A stretch of DNA of 54,210 bases from Colimorpha sp045222795 (GTDB lineage: Bacteria > Bacteroidota > Bacteroidia > Bacteroidales > P3): NCBI GenBank assembly GCA_045222795.1, contig JBGUZF010000051.1, forward strand, positions 1-54,210. The letters are read 5' to 3'. The position numbers were made by a program, and so were the translations under genes. The notes below the pieces were generated by a model. It worked only from the letters and a program-made list of their open reading frames with translations, made no database searches and was not told where the DNA came from. Position 1 is the first letter of the stretch, and each line of letters opens with the position of its first letter. Below are positions 7,591 to 14,051 of the stretch, piece by piece.

Positions 7591-9756
7591 TTATCTTACG
7601 ATATCCATTTCCTCGATGAGGTTCTTGGCACCGGCATATACGTCGATGACCCAAAGCATGTAACGGCTGTCGAGGCATATGCAGCGCTGCAGGTTCTCCT
7701 CGAAGTCGATGTCGCCGCTCATGGCCTCGCTGTTGCCGTCGAAGGCCAGGCCGATCAGGACGCCCTTGCCGTTGATGACGGGCGAGCCGCTGTTGCCGCC
7801 GGTGATGTCGTTGTTGGTGATGAAGCAGGTGGGCATCTCACCGTGCTTGTTGGCGTAGGTGCCGAAGTTCTTCTCGTTGTAGAGTTTCTTCAAGCGCTCG
7901 GGCACGGCGAACTCGCTGCTCTCGGGGTCTTCCTTCTCGAGGATACCCTTCATGGTGGTGTAGTGCTTGGCGATGAGGCCGTCCTTAGGCTCGTAGCTCA
8001 TCACGTTGCCGTAGGTGAGGCGGATGGTCGAGTTGGCGTCGGGCGACATCAGCTTGCCGTTCTTCTCGTTGATCTGGAGGATACCGTCGGTGAAGTCGCG
8101 TATGCCGCGCTGCAGGTTGTCCTTGCTCTCCTGCGACACCGATTCATCACACGTGAAGTAGGCATTCAGAGCCTCCTGTCCGGCAGCGGCCAGGGGGTCT
8201 TTCTCCAGCTGCTTGACGTTGGGCTTGAGCAAGAACTTGCCCAGAGCCTCTTCGTTGGCGAAGACGCTGTTGCTGTAGAGGTCGGCCACATACTTGTTCC
8301 AGTCGCCTTTGTACTTCTTATCGGCCTTCTTCAGGAACTCGGGGCAGGCATCAGGATCCATGTGCGAGTAGACATAGGCGAAGAGTGCTGCCGCGAGGCG
8401 GCGGTCGACATTCTCGTCATAGTCCTTGAAGAAGCTGTTGACACGAGCCTCGTAGCGACCCAGGTCGGCGTTCTTGTCCTGTTCCAGGTCGCGCTTGAAC
8501 GCGCGGCACAGTCCGGAAGCAAACAACGGAGCCTCAGGGCCCGTCAGCAAGCCTTCCATCAGGTACATATAGGCTTCCTCCGACTTAGCGCGGTCGGCAT
8601 AGCCCTTGCGGATAAGCTCGAGGGCATTGCCGTACTTGGGCGACGACTGGAAGCGGGCCCAGTCGCTGTACTCCTGCTCAACCTCTTTCTTCACGCCCAT
8701 GGTGTTGAGGTTCTTCAGGGCCTTGTTCTGCTCGTTGCTGTACTTCCAGTAGTTCGAGCAGCTGGCGTACTTCGAGGCGTATTTGATGCGGGTCTTCTGG
8801 CTGGCGGCCATCTCCTCGCGCAGGATGTTGATCTTGACGGTGCGGATTTTGTAGCGCAGGTCGTTGACGATGTTCATAGCCTCCTCAAGGCCGTAGCTGG
8901 TCAGGAAGTGGTCGGTGGTGCCGGGGAAGCCCATCACCATGGCGAAGTCGCCGTCCTTCAGCTCACCGGCGCTCACGGGCAGGTGGTGCTTGGGGGTCAG
9001 GGGTATGTTGTCCTTGCTGTAGTCGGCGGGGCTGCCGTCAGGTGCGGTGTAGATGCGGAACATCGAGAAGTCGCAGGTGTGGCGCGGCCAGCTCCAGTTG
9101 TCGGTGTCGCCGCCGAACTTACCCATCGAGCTGGGTGGGGCACCCACCAGACGCACGTCGCGGTAGATGATGTGCACGAAGAGGAAGAACTGGTTGCCGT
9201 TGAACATAGGCTTCACCTGAGCGTCGTACTGTGTGCCTTCGACAGCCTCTTTCTCAATCTGAGCGCACACCTTCTTGATGGCGGCGGCGCGGTCGCCCTC
9301 GCTCATGTCGTCGCTCAGGGCTTCCTTCACCTTGGCGGTGACATCCTCCATGCGCACCAGTATCGAAGCCGTCAGGCCCGGGTTGGGCAGCTCCTGCTCC
9401 TTGGTGTAGGCCCAGAAGCCGTCGCGCAGGTAGTCGTGCTCCACGGTCGAATGCTCCTGCAGCTTACCATAGCCGCAGTGGTGGTTGGTGGATACCAGGC
9501 CCTGGTTCGAGATAATCTCGCCGGTGCAGAAATGCCAGAAGGGGCGGCCGGCGTTGCCGAGGCCCACGATAGCGTCTTTCAGACAGCTCTGGTTGACGCT
9601 GTAGATATCTTCGGGCGAGAGCTTGAATCCCGCCTTCTGCATGTCGCTGTAGTTCTTGCCAATCAGCGACAGAAGCCACATGCCCTCGTCGGCGCGTGCC
9701 GCCGTCGGCAGCATCAGCGCAAGGGCCATCATAACTACTAATGTACGAATTTTCAT
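7591..9756 (-). CDS. S46 family dipeptidyl peptidase (DPP7-like)
   Basis: 721 aa with a signal peptide (MKIRTLVVMMALALMLPTAARA). Chymotrypsin-fold serine exopeptidase of the periplasm that removes N-terminal dipeptides. Visible: LVSTNHHCGYG with the catalytic His (92/93) and GGNSGSPVINGKG with the nucleophile Ser656. The S1-pocket segment after it reads FDGNSEAMSGDI; Gly674 at this site is the DPP7-type residue (hydrophobic P1), whereas DPP11 has Arg for acidic P1. This specificity call rests on family knowledge and one motif. Its own promoter and leader precede it. The length is typical for S46. Confidence 0.95.
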   Translation of the reverse strand: MKIRTLVVMMALALMLPTAARADEGMWLLSLIGKNYSDMQKAGFKLSPEDIYSVNQSCLKDAIVGLGNAGRPFWHFCTGEIISNQGLVSTNHHCGYGKLQEHSTVEHDYLRDGFWAYTKEQELPNPGLTASILVRMEDVTAKVKEALSDDMSEGDRAAAIKKVCAQIEKEAVEGTQYDAQVKPMFNGNQFFLFVHIIYRDVRLVGAPPSSMGKFGGDTDNWSWPRHTCDFSMFRIYTAPDGSPADYSKDNIPLTPKHHLPVSAGELKDGDFAMVMGFPGTTDHFLTSYGLEEAMNIVNDLRYKIRTVKINILREEMAASQKTRIKYASKYASCSNYWKYSNEQNKALKNLNTMGVKKEVEQEYSDWARFQSSPKYGNALELIRKGYADRAKSEEAYMYLMEGLLTGPEAPLFASGLCRAFKRDLEQDKNADLGRYEARVNSFFKDYDENVDRRLAAALFAYVYSHMDPDACPEFLKKADKKYKGDWNKYVADLYSNSVFANEEALGKFLLKPNVKQLEKDPLAAAGQEALNAYFTCDESVSQESKDNLQRGIRDFTDGILQINEKNGKLMSPDANSTIRLTYGNVMSYEPKDGLIAKHYTTMKGILEKEDPESSEFAVPERLKKLYNEKNFGTYANKHGEMPTCFITNNDITGGNSGSPVINGKGVLIGLAFDGNSEAMSGDIDFEENLQRCICLDSRYMLWVIDVYAGAKNLIEEMDIVR

Positions 9757-9804
9757 TGTTTTACTTGTATTTAATTAATAATAATATCCCTATTTATGGA
9801 AGTG

Positions 9805-9836
9805 CAAAGATAGTAAAAAATCGGGACATAGCAAAA
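9805..9836 (-). promoter_or_regulatory. promoter of the S46 peptidase gene
   Basis: TTTTG (9836-9832), a 19-nt spacer and TATCTTTG (9812-9805) on the minus strand match the Bacteroidota consensus. The -33 element lies in the loop of the upstream gene's terminator hairpin. Confidence 0.75.
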
Positions 9837-9860
9837 TCTTTTTTCCGCCATGTCCCGATT
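9813..9860 (-). terminator. intrinsic terminator of the T9SS gene at 9878-11101
   Basis: On the minus strand AATCGGGACAT (9860-9850) and ATGTCCCGATT (9829-9819) form an 11-bp perfect stem, followed by a run of T (plus-strand A-run 9815-9820). The loop is about 20 nt and holds the next gene's -33 box. Confidence 0.8.
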
Positions 9861-9877
9861 GGGAGAGAGTAACGCGC

Positions 9878-11101
9878 CTACTGCACCATCAGCCTCCGCG
9901 TCGCCGTCCCCTTCGCTGTCGACACGCGCACCATGTAGACACCCGCGGCGAGACCTTTGAGGTCTATGGTGTATTCATCCTGCCGCAAGCCCTCGCGGCG
10001 CATAATCACCGTGCCGTCGACGCCTAGCAGTTCGACGCTCTCCATACCTGTGGCCGCGACTGTCACCTGCTCCGAGGCGGGGTTGGGGGTGAGGGTGATG
10101 TCAACAGGAGTGGCTTCGACGATGCCGGTGTTGTGGTTTGCCCACCCTGTGGTGTCGCCAATCACTATCGGTCCGCTCCAGTCGCTCCAAACTGTGTCGG
10201 CGCAAACAAAGGAGCACATCTTGCGGAGGTAGACCATATAGGCGCTGTCGGGGTGTAGGGGCGATAGGTTGTATGAGGTGTCGTAGACCGTTGTCAAGTT
10301 GCCAAGTTCAGGCTCGACCAGGCTGTTGCACACCGACACCTGGAACACCATGGCATTTGTGTCGCTGCGCCAACATACGGTGGGCGCCGTCTCGTCACAC
10401 AACTGGAAGTCCCGCGGAGTGGTACACCGAAGGTCGACAATGGGGAAAAAACCACCCCACGCCTCAGAACTTCCAGGCACGCTGAATGGTGCCATTTGTG
10501 CGTTAATGTGTAGATCCATTATATTTTGGCTTTTTGTGGTATCAGTTGCACATATCAACTTATAATTCCCACACCAGCGCAATCCCACATATAACGTATC
10601 TTCTGCTGCTATCGATACAGGTTGGTCGAAATAGAATTCATAACAATGTGCCAAAGTTGGGTTTGGTGATGAAGCAATGTAAACGTCGTAGTCATATTCA
10701 AACATGCATTTTTTCATATTGTCTCTACGGGGAATCAGAGTATCATATTGGAACTGTGTCCAATAGTACATTGTTGCCCCTGGGGAAATTGGAGCAATCG
10801 AACAATTACGATATACATAGAATTTAAACGTTGATATATCAGTGACACTGTCAACAACTGTTACAGCAATACCATACAAATTAGTATAGCCATTGTTGGC
10901 CAAAGCATTTACGAAACATAAATAATTGTATTCGTTGATTGGCTGACATGGAGCCATTGAGGATAGATGATTCGACGACGAATCCGCCAAAATACCTCTG
11001 TCTGTATAAGCATACCACAGGTCAGGGTAGCGCACGGTGTCCTGTGCTGCGGCGATAAATGCTATAGCAAGTAATAATCCGAATGTTAATTTTTTTTTCA
11101 T
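9878..11101 (-). CDS. T9SS type A sorting domain protein, secreted
   Basis: 407 aa from the ATG at 11101; a longer in-frame start at 11131 is unlikely because the signal peptide begins at MKKKLTFGLLLAIAFIAAAQ. The middle region is unrecognised, rich in Cys, Tyr and Asp, with a fibronectin-like stretch (YNLSPLHPDSAYMVYLRKMC). The last roughly 75 residues are a T9SS CTD: LTPNPASEQVTV, a central VELLGVDG strand, and GLAAGVYMVRVSTAKG with a final RRLMVQ. It is expected to be exported by Sec, moved through the PorKLMN/Sov channel, and released or anchored on the cell surface after CTD removal. A frameshifted secreted-protein gene precedes it on the same strand. Confidence 0.85.
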   Translation of the reverse strand: MKKKLTFGLLLAIAFIAAAQDTVRYPDLWYAYTDRGILADSSSNHLSSMAPCQPINEYNYLCFVNALANNGYTNLYGIAVTVVDSVTDISTFKFYVYRNCSIAPISPGATMYYWTQFQYDTLIPRRDNMKKCMFEYDYDVYIASSPNPTLAHCYEFYFDQPVSIAAEDTLYVGLRWCGNYKLICATDTTKSQNIMDLHINAQMAPFSVPGSSEAWGGFFPIVDLRCTTPRDFQLCDETAPTVCWRSDTNAMVFQVSVCNSLVEPELGNLTTVYDTSYNLSPLHPDSAYMVYLRKMCSFVCADTVWSDWSGPIVIGDTTGWANHNTGIVEATPVDITLTPNPASEQVTVAATGMESVELLGVDGTVIMRREGLRQDEYTIDLKGLAAGVYMVRVSTAKGTATRRLMVQ

Positions 11102-11112
11102 AATTGTTTGTT

Positions 11113-11449
11113 CTATTCGTAAGAATGGCAATTTGAAATAATAAAGGGAAAGTACATTGGAGTAAGAGAAATAACATCATGGCTGATGTTAATTGTCTCT
11201 GAGGTTCCTAATATCGGATACTGGTTTGGATGCAGTTCCTTAATTAGTTCAACTGAAAGGCCCCTGTTTGACATAAGCAACCGACACATCGTTCTTCCAA
11301 TAACGGACTGGACATCCATAGCCGTTTTGGACACCCGGCACTGTAGAATGATGGATCGCGGAGGTGTACCTTATCTGCGCAAACGACACAGAAAAAGAGA
11401 GCCGTAACGGCAGGACTGCAAAGACTTTTAATATTCTTTTGTCTTTCAT
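11113..11449 (-). pseudogene. frameshifted gene for a small secreted protein
   Basis: From the ATG at 11449 the minus strand encodes a signal peptide (MKDKRILKVFAVLPL, then FSVSFAQ) and about 40 more residues, stopping near 11249 after KQGPFS. Another frame takes over at the same point (LSVELIKELHPNQYPILG and on to NCHSYE, stop at 11113). The switch coincides with a GGGG run (plus-strand CCCC just before 11264). A well-formed promoter sits upstream and the T9SS gene follows 12 nt downstream. This looks like one gene of about 110 codons broken by a single-base indel, either real or a sequencing error. The family is not recognised. Confidence 0.45.
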
Positions 11450-11478
11450 AATCTTTGTTTGTGTTTGTAATCCGACTG

Positions 11479-11510
11479 CAAAGATACGAACATTTTTCCA
11501 TTCCTGCAAA
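11479..11510 (-). promoter_or_regulatory. promoter of the 11449-9878 transcription unit
   Basis: TTTG (11510-11507), a 20-nt spacer and TATCTTTG (11486-11479) on the minus strand. It lies 30 nt upstream of the ATG at 11449 and probably also drives the T9SS gene. Confidence 0.7.
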
Positions 11511-11531
11511 TCTATTTTCTTGGAAGCCTAC

Positions 11532-11597
11532 CTCTAGGGAACCTCTCCGGCTCCTCTCCGCCTCCTCTCCGCCTCCCCTCCGCCTCCCCTCCGGCAT
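11532..11597. repeat. 11-bp-period array A (CTCCGCCTCCC type)
   Basis: Five good units and one poor unit. The G of each CCG core falls at 11549, 11560, 11571, 11582 and 11593, exactly 11 bp apart. Unit consensus is CTCCGCCTCCC. The last unit leads into the dispersed module at 11581-11618. Confidence 0.85.
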
Positions 11598-11618
11598 TGC
11601 AAACAAATGTTAAAAATC
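11581..11618. repeat. dispersed 38-bp module, copy 1
   Basis: Matches 28235-28272 over 38 bp with one difference (G/A in CGGCATT[G/A]CAAAC). It runs from the last 11-bp unit through CGGCATT to AAATGTTAAAAATC. The two copies are about 16.6 kb apart, both in spacers. Confidence 0.85.
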
Positions 11619-11718
11619 GCCAAACGGACACTCCGACAATTACATCATACCCTGCACATTGCCAATATGTTATGCGATTTTAACATTTATAATAGCCTGA
11701 TTGTCAAGGACAAGACCC

Positions 11719-11773
11719 CTCCACCTCCGAGTCAACTCCGAGTCATGTCCGAGTCACCTCCGAGTCACCTCCG
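11719..11773. repeat. 11-bp-period array B (CCGAGTCACCT type)
   Basis: Five units, with the G of CCG at 11729, 11740, 11751, 11762 and 11773. Unit variants are CGAGTCAACTC, CGAGTCATGTC and CGAGTCACCTC (twice). Confidence 0.85.
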
Positions 11774-11834
11774 TCGGAGGATGGAAGATGTATGATGTTA
11801 GATGGAAGATGTATGATGTATGATGGTGGGAGGA

Positions 11835-11878
11835 GGTAAGTGATAGGTAAGTGATAGGTAAGTGATAGGTAAGTGATG
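11835..11878. repeat. 11-bp-period array C (GGTAAGTGATA)
   Basis: Four near-identical copies of GGTAAGTGATA starting at 11835, 11846, 11857 and 11868. Confidence 0.9.
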
Positions 11879-12090
11879 TGGTCGTGAAGAGGGGGTAAGA
11901 AGGGGGTGCCGGGGGCAAAAACTTTTCAACAGAGAAACGGATGCCGGAGGATGCCTGCGGAGGGCGTCATGCGAGGCTGACCGTCAGGTGGTTGCAAAAT
12001 TATTTTCATAAAAATGAAACTTTTCTCGGAAAGCTGCGTTATAGGTTATGAACAACAATTTAAGGTTTAAAAAAACATTTTAAGGAATTT

Positions 12091-12124
12091 TTTGGCAGTA
12101 ATTGGAATTTTCTTCGTAATTTTA
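12091..12124 (+). promoter_or_regulatory. candidate promoter of mraZ and the dcw cluster
   Basis: TTTG (12091-12094), a 22-nt spacer and TAATTTTA (12117-12124); the -7 box departs from TAnnTTTG only in its last base. It sits 24 nt before the mraZ ATG. No clear TGGG-type MraZ operator repeats were seen next to it. Confidence 0.45.
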
Positions 12125-12148
12125 CAACCTGAAAAATAGTAGGTAGAA

Positions 12149-12610
12149 ATGGCCTTAATACTTGGAAAAGAATACTGTAAGGTGGACTCGAACGGTCGCT
12201 TCAAGTTCCCAATTGCCTTGAAAAGGCAGCTGGAGACGGACGACGGTCGTTTCGTGATACGCCAGAGTAACTATGCCGAGTGTTTGGAGCTGTGGACTTA
12301 CGCCAGTTTCAGGGAGGAAGTGGAGAAACTCCAACGCCATCTGAATCCTTACCGCCGCGAAGACCGCGAGCTGCTGCGCAAGCTTACCGAGGGCAACATC
12401 ATTGAGCTCGACACCAATGACCGCCTGCTGGTACCCGCCGAGCAGAAGCACGTGATTGCCAAGGCCAAGGAGATTGTTCTGCAATCGACCGGCAAGTTCA
12501 TCGAGCTCTGGGACCGCGAAGCCTACGACAAGATGAACAGCCTGGGCACCGACTACGCCAAACTGGCGGAGACGCTGCTCGGCGCAACGCAGGTCGAAAG
12601 TGAAAGTTGA
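12149..12610 (+). CDS. mraZ: transcriptional regulator MraZ
   Basis: 153 aa, two SpoVT/AbrB-like (MraZ) domains: LGKEYCKVDSNGRFKFP at the N-terminus and GNIIELDTNDRLLVPAEQ in the second half. MraZ forms a ring-shaped oligomer and represses the dcw operon in bacteria where it has been studied. First gene of the cluster. Its last codons (ESES, TGA) lie in an AAAGTGAAAGTTGA-type repeat, and the GTG start of rsmH overlaps them by 11 nt. Confidence 0.95.
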   Translation: MALILGKEYCKVDSNGRFKFPIALKRQLETDDGRFVIRQSNYAECLELWTYASFREEVEKLQRHLNPYRREDRELLRKLTEGNIIELDTNDRLLVPAEQKHVIAKAKEIVLQSTGKFIELWDREAYDKMNSLGTDYAKLAETLLGATQVESES

Positions 12611-13547
12611 TAGTTGTCAGTTGCCAGATGCCAATGGGCAGTATCACGTTCCCGTGATGCTGGCCGAGGCTTTGGACGGGTTGAACATCCGCCCCGACGG
12701 CACGTATGTGGACGTAACCTTCGGCGGTGGCGGCCATTCGCGTGCCATCCTCGAGCGGCTCGGCACCGACGGACACCTCATCGCCTTCGACCAGGACGCT
12801 GACGCCGAGCACAACAGCATCGACGACCCACGATTCACCTTTATCAACGAGAACTTCCGTCACCTGAAGAGCTTCCTGCGGCTGCACGGCGTGCGGCGCA
12901 TCGACGGCCTGCTGGCAGACCTGGGGGTGAGCAGCCACCAGTTCGACGTTGCCGAGCGCGGCTTTTCCACTCGCTTCGACGGCGAGCTCGACCTGCGCAT
13001 GGACCGCCGCGGCGACGTGACGGCACGCGACCTGGTGAACAGCCTCGACGAAGAGGGCCTCGCCCGACTGCTGAAACTCTACGGCGAACTGCCCAACGCG
13101 CGCCAGATGGCCCGCGCCATAGTGAAGGCCCGCTCGGAGAACGAGATAGTGACCACAGCCGACCTCAAGGAGGCGGTACGCCACCACCTGCCGCGCGGCA
13201 TGGAGAACAAATACCTGGCGATGCTCTTCCAGGCACTGCGCATCGAGGTGAACGGCGAGTTGGAAGCCCTGCGCGAGATGCTCACCCAGGCCCTCGACCT
13301 GCTGCCCGAAGGCGGCCGGCTGGTGGTGATAAGCTACCACTCGCTCGAGGACCGCATAGTGAAGAACTTCATGCGCAGCGGCAACTTCGAGGGTACGGTG
13401 GAGAAGGACTTCTACGGAAACCCCCTGACGCCGGTGCGCCAACTGCTGAGCACCGCCGCCTCGGAGGCCGAGGTGGCCACCAACAGCCGCGCACGCAGCG
13501 CAAGGCTGAGAGTGGGAGAGAAAGTGAAAGTGAAAAGTGAAAGTTGA
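12600..13547 (+). CDS. rsmH: 16S rRNA (cytosine-1402-N4)-methyltransferase
   Basis: 315 aa. SAM-dependent N4-methylation of C1402 in 16S rRNA. HVPVMLAEALDGL, the SAM loop VDVTFGGGGHSR, LLADLGVSSHQFD and VVISYHSLEDRIVK are family hallmarks. GTG start at 12600; the first roughly 12 residues (MKVDSCQLPDAN) come from repeat-like DNA, and a TTG at 12621 is an alternative. The C-terminal KVKVKSES also comes from a purine-rich repeat that supplies the TGA. Confidence 0.95.
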   Translation: MKVDSCQLPDANGQYHVPVMLAEALDGLNIRPDGTYVDVTFGGGGHSRAILERLGTDGHLIAFDQDADAEHNSIDDPRFTFINENFRHLKSFLRLHGVRRIDGLLADLGVSSHQFDVAERGFSTRFDGELDLRMDRRGDVTARDLVNSLDEEGLARLLKLYGELPNARQMARAIVKARSENEIVTTADLKEAVRHHLPRGMENKYLAMLFQALRIEVNGELEALREMLTQALDLLPEGGRLVVISYHSLEDRIVKNFMRSGNFEGTVEKDFYGNPLTPVRQLLSTAASEAEVATNSRARSARLRVGEKVKVKSES

Positions 13548-13559
13548 AAATTGAAATAG

Positions 13560-13994
13560 ATGGCAAATAGGTTCAGAGAGAAAAAGGTGGAAGAGGAGCC
13601 GGTGGAAGCCGTGCCGCAGACAGAGGCTGTAGTCTCGGAGACCGAGACTGCCGTTGTGGACGACACCGTGACCGGCGACGAGCCACAGAGCAAGGCAGGC
13701 CGCGGCGTGGGTCGCGTGCTGGGCGGCGACATACTGGCCGACAAGTTCGTCCTTAAGCAGATACCGCTGCTGCTGCTCTGTCTCCTCTACCTGCTGCTCA
13801 TCATCGGCAACCGCTACCGCATCGAAAGCCTCAGCCACGAGAAGCAGGCCGCCGAGGAGCGCATCAACTTCCTGCGCGAACAGCGCATACAGATGCAGAA
13901 GCAGTACCAGCAGAGCGTGAAGATGTCGCAGATTGCCGAAGAGTTGAAGGAGACGGGCGTGGGAATAACGGCAGGGCCGCCATACGAGATTTAG
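13560..13994 (+). CDS. ftsL: FtsL-like division protein
   Basis: 144 aa bitopic protein: an acidic cytoplasmic N-terminus of about 65 residues, one transmembrane helix (IPLLLLCLLYLLLIIG, about residues 69-84) and a periplasmic coiled coil (SLSHEKQAAEERINFLREQR). This is the Bacteroidota FtsL layout, and it lies between rsmH and ftsI. FtsL links FtsQ/FtsB to FtsWI in the divisome. Assignment rests on architecture and synteny. Confidence 0.85.
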   Translation: MANRFREKKVEEEPVEAVPQTEAVVSETETAVVDDTVTGDEPQSKAGRGVGRVLGGDILADKFVLKQIPLLLLCLLYLLLIIGNRYRIESLSHEKQAAEERINFLREQRIQMQKQYQQSVKMSQIAEELKETGVGITAGPPYEI

Positions 13995-14051
13995 TAGTCA
14001 AAGTAGTTAGAGTAGCTAAGTAGTTAAAGTAGAATTGGTATAAATATTATA

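Larger units (their letters stand above)
11511..12148. other. repeat-filled spacer upstream of the dcw cluster
   Basis: 638 bp with no credible gene. It holds three different 11-bp-period arrays (listed separately), a duplicated 'agatggaagatgtatgatgt' type stretch (11778-11828), inverted copies of an ATGTTAAAA-type motif (about 11608 on plus, about 11676 on minus), and an AT-rich end with the likely mraZ promoter. Open frames here are compositional artefacts. Confidence 0.7.

Noticed and set aside
7540..9741. 733-codon open frame antisense to the S46 peptidase gene
   Set aside because: Shadow of a GC-rich coding strand; the antisense protein is low-complexity Val/Leu/Ala/His with no motif, while the minus strand encodes a complete S46 enzyme with signal peptide and active-site Ser.
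11607..11795. 63-codon plus-strand open frame in the spacer
   Set aside because: It runs through two repeat types, has no homology or start signal, and changes composition midway.
11511..12148. Replication origin in the repeat-rich spacer
   Set aside because: AT-rich ATGTTAAAA motifs recur, but no TTATCCACA-type DnaA boxes were found and no dnaA/dnaN neighbours exist; the repeats occur in other spacers too.
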